A DNA stretch of 64,000 nt, taken from NCBI GenBank assembly GCA_937889545.1, contig CALAOT010000011.1:1-64000 (forward strand). Direction: 5' to 3'. The notes under the pieces were generated by a model. The model was not told the DNA's origin. It saw only the letters and a program-made list of their open reading frames with translations, and made no database searches. The position numbers and the translations under genes are program-made. This document shows positions 18,965 through 27,485 of this stretch, in pieces (positions within the stretch are counted from its first letter, which is position 1; every line of letters starts with the position of its first letter). This stretch comes from an uncultured Opitutaceae bacterium. GTDB taxonomy: Bacteria > Verrucomicrobiota > Verrucomicrobiia > Opitutales > Opitutaceae.

Positions 18965-20535
18965 TTAGGGGCCGTCATTGCGAGGGCCCCAAATCGACGC
19001 CAGCTTCCATCCCTCCAGCTGCGTGCTTTTTACAGAGCCGCATAGCCCCCTTAGGCTCAGGCGGCGACTCCCCGCGGACGGCAGCAAGAGAGAGCTCAGC
19101 ACCGCCTCGTCATTGTTGGCGAATATCTCGATGGAGGAGGTGTCTACGAAGAGGTTCAGCTTTAAATGGCCGCCGATCAACCGCAGCGGGGCGGCGGCGG
19201 TGCCGGCAAACTTGGGGTGGAACCCGACGTTGCCCGATTGGGTGCGATCCAGGGTGAGCTCGCGGTTGGGCATGTCGACCCGGAGCGTGGTCGCTTCCAC
19301 CGCTCCCGTCTGCAGCGTGAGGTCGAAAACCGAGTCCGAGCCGGGCTCCGCATCGAGGCTCAGCTCGCACGGGCCGGCGACGACCCCGTCCAACCTAGCC
19401 AGCTCGGCTTGGGAGCCCAGTCCCTTGAGCGCGATAGACACGGGCTGGCCGCGCAGCGATTCCAGCTCCCTCACCGGCCGCTGCAGCAGGCGCCAGCCAT
19501 CCGGGGTTTCCCTCACGGCCAGCGACTGGGGCAGGGACATGGCGTTGCGCCACGGCGAGGTGGGCACATCGGGGGCGTAATCCCAGTTGCTCATCCAGCC
19601 AATCCACAGGCGGCGGCCGTCGGACGCCGGAACGTCGTTCCAGAAGACCGCTGCGTAGAAATCCCGGGCCCAGTCAGCCCAGAGCGGCCTTCCCGGCCGG
19701 GCGGCGGACCGGTCGGGCGCAAATCGGCGCCCGTCAAATTGCCCGACGAAATACTGGCAATCCGAGCCGCCCGCGGATGCGCCGGCGTTGACGTTGACGA
19801 TGAGAATCCATTTTAGCGCGCCCGCGCCGCCTTCCATCGGCACGGGGAAAATGTCCGGGCATTCCCAGATCCCCTCCGTGGCGCCGGGGGGGCCAAAGTC
19901 GCTCAGGTGGGACCAATCCCTCAGGTTGGGGGAGCCGTAGAAGCGCACGTTCCGGTGGGCGGGCCACGAAACCGCCATCACCCACCGCCGGGTCGGCTCA
20001 TGCCAGAAAACCTTCGGGTCGCGAAAGTCCGCCTCACCGATGTCGAGCACGGGATTGCCGGAGAACTTCGTCCAGGTCCGCTCCCGGTCATTGCTGTACG
20101 CCAGGTTCTGGTTCTGCCGCGGCCGCCTGGTGTAATGCCCGGTGTAGATGGCCACGAGCGGAGGCTCTTTTCCCCGTCCAAACCCGCTGGTGTCCTGCCA
20201 GTCGACCACGGCGCTCCCGGGAAAGACCATCACCTCGTTGGCCTCAGGGAGCGCGAGGGCGAGCTGCTCCCAATGCACCAGGTCCCTGCTGACCGCATGG
20301 CCCCAGCTCATGTGGCCCCATTTGATGCCTTCCGGGTTGTACTGGTAGAAGAGGTGGAACTCCTCTTGGAAGAAGACCAACCCGTTCGGGTCGTTCATCC
20401 AGTTCCTGGCCGGGGTGAAATGAAACTGGGGGCGCCATGGCTTGCGGTAGGCTCGGCGGCGCCCAGCCGAGGCGCCAGGCCGAGGCAGGCGACGGTGAGA
20501 AGCGGGATCAGGCGGAGAAGACCGCGGGTGTCCAT
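18965..20535 (-). CDS. GH32 fructan hydrolase (levanase/inulinase/invertase type), frameshift after the signal peptide
   Basis: The catalytic part (from Met at 20398, 477 aa) begins at WMNDPNG, which carries the nucleophile Asp. The other hallmarks follow: EADFRDPK (RDP motif) and WECPDIFPV (EC motif, acid/base Glu), then a C-terminal beta-sandwich (LDLTLQTGAVEATTLRVD-like region, SSIEIFANNDEAVLSS). Just upstream the bases still encode the conserved PQFHFTPARN in the GH32 frame, but the signal peptide (MDTRGLLRLIPLLTVACLGL from ATG 20535) is in another frame. A single-base indel near 20440-20465 therefore separates export signal and enzyme. The family hydrolyses beta-fructosides. It lies 64 bp downstream of a sugar porter gene, a logical pair for fructan use. 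Confidence 0.82.
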
Positions 20536-20598
20536 CGTGAGGGAGGCCTTGCAGCGGGGCGGATCGGAAGGCGCTGCAAATGGGAGAGGGCAGGGGCC

Positions 20599-21945
20599 TT
20601 AGGCCCCGCGGGCGGCCCGGGAATCCCCGGCCAGCCGGTGCTCGATCTCCTCCAGGGAGGCGCCCTTTGTCTCAGGCACCATGAGCCGCACCCAGGCCAG
20701 CTGCAGCACCATCATGCAGCAAAAGAACAGGAACACGTAGCCCGGCGCGAACGCGGACACCACGCTCGGGAACACGGTCGTGATCAGGGCGGCGAAGATC
20801 CAGTGCGTGAAGCTGCCCAGGGCCTGCCCGGTCGCCCTGTGGCGGTTGGGGAAGATCTCGGAGATCAGCACCCAGATCACCGCGCCCTGCCCGACCGCGT
20901 GCGCGGCGATGAAGCCGAAGATGCACGCCGGCACGATTGCGAAACGCCCGGAAAAGAACGCCCAGGAGGTGAGGCCGAGGGAAAGGATGTAGCCGAACGA
21001 GCCGATGTAGAGCAGGGTCCGGCGGCCCATGCGGTCGATAAGCCACAGCCCGACGAAGGTGAAGATAAGGTTCGTCACCCCGACGCCGACCGACTGGAGA
21101 AGCGCCGCCTTGGCTCCGAGGCCGGTGAGCTCGAAGATCCTCGGTGCAAAGTATAGGATGGCGTTGATTCCGGAGAGTTGGTTGAAGAAGGCGACGAACA
21201 CGGCCAGCAGGATCGGCCGGCGCAACTGGCGGGTCCAGAAGGGCCCCTCTTCCACCCGCTCATGGGAGACCGCGAGGATCTCGTCCGCCGCCGCCTCGAT
21301 GGTCTCGGGCGATGCTTCGGGGGAGATCCGCCGAAGGACCGCAACGCCGGCTGCGCGGTCCCGGCGCCGCCCGAGCAGCCAGCGCGGGCTCTCGGGCAAT
21401 CCGAAGCAAAGCAGGACATAGGCCACGGATGGGAACACCGCGACCCCCAGCATCCAGCGCCAGGCGTTATCCCCGACGTCCTTCAGCAGGTAGTTCGAGA
21501 GGAATGCGATGATGATGCCGAATACGATGTTGAACTGGAACATGCCCGCCAGGCGCCCGCGATGGGCCGGGGGAGCAATCTCGGCGATATAAAGCGGCGC
21601 CACCACCGTCGAAACCCCGATGCCGAGCCCCCCGATGAAGCGCGCGAGGATGAACGAGCCCACGCCGCCTGCGAAGGCGCAGCCGACCGCCGAGACGACA
21701 TAGAGCGCCCCGATGCCAATCAGCGTGGCCTTGCGGCCGAACCGGTCGGTCGGCCAGCCGCCGAGAAGGGAGCCGACCACGGTGCCATAGAGGGCCGAGG
21801 CCAGGGCGAATCCGTGCAGGGCGGCGCTGAGCTTCCACTGCGCTTGGATCGCCTGTTCCGCGCCTGAAATGACGACCGTGTCGAAGCCGAACAGGAAGCC
21901 GGCCAGGGCGGATGTGAGCGACCAGAAGTAGAGACGGGCCTTCAT
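20599..21945 (-). CDS. Sugar porter family MFS transporter
   Basis: A 448-aa, 12-helix proton-coupled sugar importer. ATG 21945 begins the first helix (WSLTSALAGFLFGFDTVVISGAE). All family signatures are visible: DRFGRK after helix 2, RFIGGLGIGV in helix 4, PESPRWLL before the central loop, QLSGINAILYFAPRIF in helix 7, DRMGRR after helix 8 and PETKGASLEEIE at the end. QLSGINAILYFAP fits hexose porters of the XylE/GalP/GLUT type. Upstream of GH32 on the same strand, it probably imports fructose or a related sugar. Its start is 100 bp from the left end of the genomic island. Confidence 0.9.
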   Translation of the reverse strand: MKARLYFWSLTSALAGFLFGFDTVVISGAEQAIQAQWKLSAALHGFALASALYGTVVGSLLGGWPTDRFGRKATLIGIGALYVVSAVGCAFAGGVGSFILARFIGGLGIGVSTVVAPLYIAEIAPPAHRGRLAGMFQFNIVFGIIIAFLSNYLLKDVGDNAWRWMLGVAVFPSVAYVLLCFGLPESPRWLLGRRRDRAAGVAVLRRISPEASPETIEAAADEILAVSHERVEEGPFWTRQLRRPILLAVFVAFFNQLSGINAILYFAPRIFELTGLGAKAALLQSVGVGVTNLIFTFVGLWLIDRMGRRTLLYIGSFGYILSLGLTSWAFFSGRFAIVPACIFGFIAAHAVGQGAVIWVLISEIFPNRHRATGQALGSFTHWIFAALITTVFPSVVSAFAPGYVFLFFCCMMVLQLAWVRLMVPETKGASLEEIEHRLAGDSRAARGA

Positions 21946-22043
21946 TGTTCTGGGGAGGAGGGGGCGCGGGAAAACTGTCGATCGGGGGCGACCGCTCCAA
22001 GCCAAATACTTGCGGCGGCATCACCAAAGCATTTGGTAATGAA

Positions 22044-22088
22044 TGGTGGGCCCACAGGGATTCGAACCCTGATCAAAAGGATTATGAG
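22044..22088 (-). repeat. Left-most tRNA(CAU) 3' half (attachment-site copy)
   Basis: Minus-strand sequence equals positions 32-73 of the intron-bearing tRNA plus an encoded CCA: anticodon loop CTCATAA, then the T-arm and acceptor strand TGGGCCCACCA. Its variable region (TTGAT) differs from the complete copy (TGGTT). No 5' half adjoins it; homology stops at the anticodon loop. This is the outer-left boundary of the island. Confidence 0.85.
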
Positions 22089-22139
22089 GCCTCAAGTCGT
22101 ACTTTACAAACTATCTTACCAAATGATAAGTATACTTAC

Positions 22140-23267
22140 ATGATTGATCGACCGTTTTGGCAGAAGAAGTTAGAGCAGGCTTGGTTGGAGGCTCCCATTG
22201 TCTGGCTTGCAGGCGCCCGCCGTTCGGGGAAGACGACCTTGGCTCGAAGCCTCGGGGCCCAAAGCAGTCTTTATGTTAATTGCGACCTTCCTGCGGCCGA
22301 GGACATGGTGGGTGATCCCGCATTGTTTTTCCGCAACTGTGACCGGCGGATTGTGGTCTTCGACGAGATCCATCAGTTGAGCGACCCAAGCCGTGTGCTG
22401 AAGATCGCCGCCGACGAGTTTCCTGGCCTGCGCGTGCTTGCAACCGGCTCATCGACGCTGGCGGCGAGTCGTAAATTCCGTGACACGCTTACCGGGCGAA
22501 AGCGCCTGCTTCACCTCGTGCCCGTGTTGAGCAGCGAGCTTGCGGCCTTCAAGGCTACGTTGGAGAAGCGCCTATACCAAGGCGGCCTCCCGCAGGCCCT
22601 ATTGGCCGCTGACAAGCAGCCGGCATTTTACCGCGAGTGGCTTGATTCGTTTTTTGCCCGGGACATCCAGCGGCTATTCGCGTTTCGGGACATGAATCGA
22701 TTCAATGCCCTCTTTGAGTATGTGCTCCGCCAGAGCGGGGGACAATTGGAGGTCAGCCGCACGGCCTCCGCCTTGGGAATTTCCCGGCCAACGGTTGAGA
22801 GCCATTTGCAGGCTTTGGAAATCACACAGGCACTAACGCTAGTGCGGCCCTTTCACGGTGGTGGACAGGGTGAGATTGTGCGCCAGCCCAAAGCCTACGC
22901 GTTCGACACTGGCTTTGTGAGCTTTGCCCGAGGCTGGGATCCGCTGCGGCCTTCAGACCGTGGGTTGCTCTGGGAGCATCTGGTGCTTGAGACCTTCCAG
23001 GCGCTGCGGCCGGACGAGCCTGTGCGCTACTGGCGTGACAAGGCTGGGCGGGAGGTGGATTTCGTGCGTTCCCGGGACCGCGACGCGGTTGACGCATACG
23101 AATGCAAATGGGATCCCGGCGAGCTCGACACGGGCGCCCTCAAGGAATTCCGTGAGCGCTACCCGAGGGGGAAAAACTACTTCGTTACTCCACAAAGCGG
23201 TCCAACTTACGTTAAACAAGCCAAGGGGCTGGAGTTCACGGTGTGCGGCTTGGACTTTCTGCAATGA
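22140..23267 (+). CDS. AAA_14/DUF4143 family ATPase
   Basis: About 375 aa from ATG 22140 (MIDRPFWQKKLEQAW); the frame remains open upstream through the tRNA fragment but that part is not protein-like. Walker A is GARRSGKTT (residues 25-33), Walker B RIVVFDEIHQL, and sensor 1 VLATGSSTLA. The C-terminal DUF4143 domain shows a winged-helix-like segment (LEVSRTASALGISRPTVESHLQ) and a PD-(D/E)xK-like end (YWRDKAGREVDFVRSRDRD, then DAYECKW). Members are common solitary ATPases in mobile DNA, with unknown function. An AT-rich GATAAGTATACT just before the start could be a promoter. Confidence 0.85.
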   Translation: MIDRPFWQKKLEQAWLEAPIVWLAGARRSGKTTLARSLGAQSSLYVNCDLPAAEDMVGDPALFFRNCDRRIVVFDEIHQLSDPSRVLKIAADEFPGLRVLATGSSTLAASRKFRDTLTGRKRLLHLVPVLSSELAAFKATLEKRLYQGGLPQALLAADKQPAFYREWLDSFFARDIQRLFAFRDMNRFNALFEYVLRQSGGQLEVSRTASALGISRPTVESHLQALEITQALTLVRPFHGGGQGEIVRQPKAYAFDTGFVSFARGWDPLRPSDRGLLWEHLVLETFQALRPDEPVRYWRDKAGREVDFVRSRDRDAVDAYECKWDPGELDTGALKEFRERYPRGKNYFVTPQSGPTYVKQAKGLEFTVCGLDFLQ

Positions 23268-23821
23268 CCTTTCTTGAGAATGCTTCACGGCGCACGGGTG
23301 GCTCTGTGATTGATTACTTTGCCCCGCAACGATCGTCAGCTGGGTGGCTATGGGTAATGAGGCAGCCTAAAGAAAGAACATAGGAATCTTGCGGTGGCCG
23401 CAGGCCTAGGCCGTTGACGGGCTTCAAGAATCCGGGCCGACGTTTTCTTGGAGAAGATCAATTGTGTTGTAACCTCTTGGTATGGAGTGGTGGGCCCACA
23501 GGGATTCGAACCCTAGAGCCGCCAATCTCGACAGAGCGGAATTCACGAGGGGTTTCCTCTCTGAGAATCCGTATATCATGGTTTTATGTTATTTCAGTAC
23601 GACGCATCGAAACTGCACGGAGATGAACGAAAATGAAGCGAATAACGCCATAGTGGCGGCATGCTGGCGGCAATGAATCGACCCTCGGCCACCTTTGCGG
23701 CCGACCCCTTGCGGCGATGCGCCTAAATTGATAGAATCCCTCTCACAATGCCCGCAGCGGGGCACAGGTGATGGACGAGTTCTTGGCCGGCACGCGCACA
23801 AAGGCGAATCTGGTTGCCTTG
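23268..23821. other. Gene-poor island stretch with a tRNA fragment
   Basis: About 550 bp with no convincing gene. At 23488-23514 (minus) it holds a T-arm and acceptor fragment of the CAU tRNA with encoded CCA, the homology ending abruptly at the base of the T-stem. The apparent frames across it merely translate the tRNA remnant. GC is clearly lower than in the flanking chromosome. Confidence 0.6.
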
Positions 23822-23853
23822 TATATCTAGCAGGCACATTACTAACAGATATA
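23822..23853. promoter_or_regulatory. Inverted repeat TATATCT-N18-AGATATA at the PadR gene start
   Basis: TATATCT at 23822-23828 and its complement AGATATA at 23847-23853 flank 18 nt and end on the first base of the PadR start codon. PadR regulators commonly bind AT-rich dyads over their own promoters, so autoregulation is a reasonable inference. Confidence 0.45.
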
Positions 23854-24434
23854 TGGCAAAACGTTCAAGCTCCGGAATGGAGATTCTTCTCGGCCTGCTG
23901 ACGGTCGGATCGATGTCCGGTTATGATCTGGGACAAGCCATCCGGTCATCGGTCGGCCACTTCTGGAACGAAAGCTACGGCCAGATCTATCCAAACCTAA
24001 AAAGACTGAAGTCCGAGGGCTTTGTGACCTCGAAGACACAGCGGCAAAAAGGCAGGCCTGATCGGCATCTCTATTCGATCACGAGACAAGGACGAGAACG
24101 TTTGGCCGCGTGGCTTGCGGTTGCCCCCCAACCGGAAATTCCCCGGAACGAATTGCTGTTGAAACTCTTTTTTGGATCACAGGTGCCAACCGAGGTCCTC
24201 ATCGGCTATGTGGAAGGGATGCTTGAAAGGGAGCGCCGGGCGGCCCTCAAGTTCAAGAAGGTAGCCGAAGAGGATATTGCTCAGAATCGGCAATATCCGG
24301 ACGCGCCGTACTGGACGATGGCTGCGCGATTCGGGCAGCTTGAGTTGGAAGCGCACTTGCGGTGGGCGGAAGAGACATTGGAGGAGCTGCGCCGGATCGC
24401 TGCGGCGCGACGAAACTCAGGGAAGGAACCATAA
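23853..24434 (+). CDS. PadR-family transcriptional regulator
   Basis: A 193-aa regulator from ATG 23853. The N-terminal winged helix is clear: MEILLGLLTVGSMSGYDLGQ, then GQIYPNLKRLKSEGFV and the wing RPDRHLYSITRQGRERL. The C-terminal half is the helical PadR dimerisation domain (LLLKLFFGSQVPTEVLIGYV, then FGQLELEAHLRWAEETLEELRR). It lies 190 bp upstream of a CPBP membrane protease gene on the same strand, which could be its target. Confidence 0.88.
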   Translation: MAKRSSSGMEILLGLLTVGSMSGYDLGQAIRSSVGHFWNESYGQIYPNLKRLKSEGFVTSKTQRQKGRPDRHLYSITRQGRERLAAWLAVAPQPEIPRNELLLKLFFGSQVPTEVLIGYVEGMLERERRAALKFKKVAEEDIAQNRQYPDAPYWTMAARFGQLELEAHLRWAEETLEELRRIAAARRNSGKEP

Positions 24435-24623
24435 ATCATGAATATGAATGGAGTAATCGCTGCGGAGAATTCTCATGCATGCCAAAGACCGAAGCAGAGC
24501 GCTTCATGGGGGGTGCAAGCAAACAAACGGCAGAAAAATCCCAAAGGAAATCCCGCAAAAAGATTGCCGACAGCGTCTGACCTTCCCGGGAGTTTCTCTC
24601 CGTTTGATTAAACTCATCCAATA

Positions 24624-25379
24624 ATGGAAGACTTAAACAAGGTCCCAATCACTCCCACTCCTCTGGGCCGGAAACTCATGGAAGCTGCTCTGATGCTGTT
24701 GTTCTTCGAAGGTAGTCAGGGCATGACCCTCCTTCGACTGCCGCGACTCATCTTCCCCGCTGTTGTGCTCAGCAACAATGCCTGGATCGGCGTCTATGAG
24801 GGACACATCTGGGAACTCGCGTTTGCCCTCGCTTTCATCCGTCTTGTAGGAAAGGGGAGGTATTCAAGCTGGGGCATCAACCTGAGGAACGCAGCGCTTT
24901 CCTGGCAGATTCTTTGGAAGTTCACGGTCGTCTTTGCCCTGATCACGTTGGCATGGACCGTGATTCCATCGTTGCTGCATCCCAACTCCGATCTTGGCAT
25001 CTTCGGTCCCCCAACCTTGACGAATGTGGTGGGCTGGCTTTCCTTTGAGTGGATCTTTGTCGGGTTTGCGGAGGAGATCATGTTCCGGGGTGTAATCCAT
25101 ACGAATCTCGCACAAAGCTGGAAGGGCGTCATGCGGATTTTTGGGTTTGAGATTCCCACTTCTGGCATTGTTACCACGGTGCTCTTCTGTCTCGCCCACA
25201 TCGATCCGCTCCACCCGCATATTTACTGGTCTCAGCAGTTATTCGCGTTTGGGCTCGGCATTTACTACAGCATGGTCTTCCATCGCACCGGCAGCTTGTT
25301 AAATCCGATTCTCGCACATAACGTGACGGACGGAATGATTGTAACTGCGATCTACCTCATTTACTGGAAATTTCACTGA
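24624..25379 (+). CDS. CPBP-family intramembrane metalloprotease
   Basis: A 251-aa polytopic protein of the CAAX protease/bacteriocin-processing (Abi) family. The three active-site elements are present: EEIMFRG in a late helix (~150-156), the histidine in LFCLAHIDPL (~190) and PILAHNVTDG (~230-238). Earlier helices include LAFALAFIRLVG and FTVVFALITLAWTVI. Members cleave or process peptides, and some give self-immunity to bacteriocins; the substrate here is unknown. It is island cargo next to a PadR regulator, with GC lower than the chromosome. Confidence 0.87.
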   Translation: MEDLNKVPITPTPLGRKLMEAALMLLFFEGSQGMTLLRLPRLIFPAVVLSNNAWIGVYEGHIWELAFALAFIRLVGKGRYSSWGINLRNAALSWQILWKFTVVFALITLAWTVIPSLLHPNSDLGIFGPPTLTNVVGWLSFEWIFVGFAEEIMFRGVIHTNLAQSWKGVMRIFGFEIPTSGIVTTVLFCLAHIDPLHPHIYWSQQLFAFGLGIYYSMVFHRTGSLLNPILAHNVTDGMIVTAIYLIYWKFH

Positions 25380-25610
25380 TCGTCCATTGAAGCACCGTGC
25401 GGAATGCTTCGGGAAACAATCGTCGTTGACGAGGGCAGCCGACCACGTGGAAGCTGCACCTATTTCCGAACTTCACGAAAGCACGCCTCACTCTTTTGGT
25501 TCGGCGTGCTTCGTGGACTCGCGGAGCGTGCACATGGGTGCGGGGGCTTGCCGACCCCACCTCCTATGCCGACGGTTCGCCCCAGCTGGGGTTAGGGCGC
25601 GCCTACTTGC

Positions 25611-25817
25611 TCAAGACGCCTTCCCGACGGTAAAGCGTAGATTCATGGCCTCGCGCACGCGGTCGGGGTCATATCTGACAAGTCGGCCGATTTTGAGGTA
25701 CGGAATCGCGCGCCTCTTCTTCTGGTTGTGAAGCCACCTGAACGACGGCCTCGAATCCTCATCAAAGATCAGCTCCAATAGCCGCTCGCCGGAAACCAAC
25801 AGATTAACTGATGCCAT
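25611..25817 (-). CDS. Excisionase-like small HTH protein
   Basis: A 68-aa protein with the pattern of MerR-like HTH_17/excisionase proteins: LLELIFDEDSRPSFRWLHNQKKRRAIPYLKIGRLVRYDPDRVREAM, where IPYLKIGRLVRYDPDRV matches the usual recognition-wing and closing helix. It is on the same strand and 105 bp downstream of a tyrosine integrase, the normal place for a recombination directionality factor. Such proteins bend DNA at the attachment site and favour excision. Confidence 0.75.
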   Translation of the reverse strand: MASVNLLVSGERLLELIFDEDSRPSFRWLHNQKKRRAIPYLKIGRLVRYDPDRVREAMNLRFTVGKAS

Positions 25818-25922
25818 GATACCCTTGGGACGGCGTCAACTCCCAGCCGGACAATCCAACCCGATGCAACTGGATTCAGGCGGGTTCACTCGCCGGACGG
25901 CTGCGACGTCTACCGTGCGGGC

Positions 25923-27141
25923 CTAAGCCTGTTTGGCAATTAATTCGGTTACGGCGCCGACGTTCATTCCGGGCTTAATCGACCAAAACCTTTCGGCCTC
26001 GGCCACGCCGACGAGATTGAGGTAGTGCCTCCGTACCATGGTCTCGCTGTTGCCGGCCTCAAGGGCGACTTCCGCTAGGCTTTTGAACTTAGCCACGTGC
26101 ATCGAAATGAACGAGTGCCTTAGCACATCGTCACCCAGCGCAAACTGCTTACGAACGGTTGAAATCATCGCCTGTGCGTTGGGCGGAATAAGCGGGTACT
26201 TCTTGAGTGGGTAGCGCACGAGCCATTCAGTCAGATTGGGCTGAATGGTCACTTGGCGCACCGACTTGGTCTTCGCCACGTTCGGCGAAATTCGGATGAC
26301 GCCAAGCGTCTGGTCGATGCATTTCGACGGATCCGGCAAATCGGCCATCTTCCTGATTTCGCCGCACTGGAACGACGGCCGGATGACGGCAAACAGGCAC
26401 AGGGCGAAATAGGGGACCATCTTGCCTCCCTGGTAGCCTTCGACGTAGGCCATCAGCTTTGCGGCCGTGTCGGCTCCTATGATTTCGGGCATTCCGCGAC
26501 TGATTTTGAACTTCGGGATCGGTTTGACCGGGTTCTCGATTGTCCACCCGCGCGGCGCTGCCTGGCAGAATGCGAAGAACGCGTGCAGGTCGCCCCGCAG
26601 GTTGTTGAAGCGTTTCTTGCCGATGTCCCGACTGCCGAGGAAGTGTTGAATGTCCACGGTCGAAACTCCGTGGACGGACCGGCTTGGAAATGCCGCTTTC
26701 AGCCATTCCAGCGTGCGCCGGTAGTCACCCAAGGCAGTTGCCCTGACGTGGGCCCGCCCTTTCGGCAAGGAAGGCCGGCACAGCCATTTCTATGGCCATG
26801 GCTTCGACGGGTGGTCGGGGTAACGTGGTCAGGAAGCATTCAACGGCCAGGGCATGGGAATGCGGGCCAAGGCGGGCCATCGCTGCTTCAGCTTCGGCAA
26901 GCTGGGCGGCGCTCAGGCGGGTATTCCGGGCGCGAACCTCGCCGCCGACGTTTGCGGCGTCGACCTCAAGTGCGTTCTTTTCGCCCAGGGCGAGGTCGCG
27001 GCTCTTGAACTGCTTTCGGTATCGCTTCCCGCGAACCCAGCCCGACAGCAGGAAGGTCGAGTATTCAAGCGGCTGGCCGTCGATCCGCTTCTTGACCGTT
27101 ATTTCGCGGAGCGTGAACCGTCCGGATGGCTTGGGCCTCAT
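25923..27141 (-). pseudogene. Tyrosine-recombinase integrase, frameshifted
   Basis: Two overlapping frames make one integrase. The N-terminal part (27141 to about 26770, starting MRPKPSGRFTLREITVKKR) is the arm-binding and early core region ending VPAFLAERAG. The C-terminal part (from about 26768 to 25923) continues VRATALGDYRRTLEWL with the SAM-like core-binding domain and catalytic domain. The catalytic set is visible: Arg in LFAVIRPSFQCGEIR, LRHSFIS (Arg and His), and the nucleophile Tyr in MVRRHYLN. The box II position before LRH is Asp rather than His. The frames join around 26745-26770, so one indel would restore ~400 aa. It starts 85 bp from a tRNA attachment copy at 27226, as expected. 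Confidence 0.85.
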
Positions 27142-27225
27142 GTTGAAGGCCCTCCTGTCAACCCACTGCCGCCATTAAACTGGCGGCAGTGGAAGGCGTT
27201 TAGGTGATTTCCCCTCTGTAGAAGG

Positions 27226-27271
27226 TGGCGGGCCCACAGGGATTCGAACCCTGAACCAAAGGATTATGAGT
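27226..27271 (-). repeat. tRNA(CAU) 3' half beside the integrase (attachment copy)
   Basis: Matches tRNA positions 31-73 plus CCA, with G instead of A at the discriminator position. The variable region is almost as in the complete copy. Homology ends just past the anticodon loop. Its place 85 bp upstream of the integrase start marks it as an attachment site and as the boundary between the integrase module and the Srf-like cargo. Confidence 0.85.
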
Positions 27272-27334
27272 ACCTGCTGCCCATGCCGGGACCCTATGAC
27301 CGGGATGATGTCGCTGCACGGAATGTTCAATTGG

Positions 27335-27430
27335 CATCCCACCGTGGGCGAGTTCTCACGGCGGCGGCGGTACCATTGCGGCGCGGAGGCGTTCAATCTT
27401 CTTCAACGCCTGCTGCACATCGACCGTATC
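27335..27430 (-). pseudogene. C-terminal remnant of a TPR-type protein, repeated at 45504
   Basis: The minus strand encodes VDVQQALKKIERLRAAMVPPP and stops. About 95 bp here closely match 45480-45575, where the same C-terminus (VDVQEALKEIERLRAATVPPPQ) closes a longer frame. Both copies lie near a tRNA attachment fragment, so related elements probably used this tRNA and left the same 3' end behind. Confidence 0.6.
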
Positions 27431-27485
27431 TTGCCTAGGGGAAAAGGGTTTCATCGCTCGCATATCTAGCTTTCGTATAAATATC

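Noticed and set aside
23482-23676. Small frame starting MEWWAHRDSNPR
   Set aside because: The residues are the translation of a tRNA fragment, a frequent artefact.
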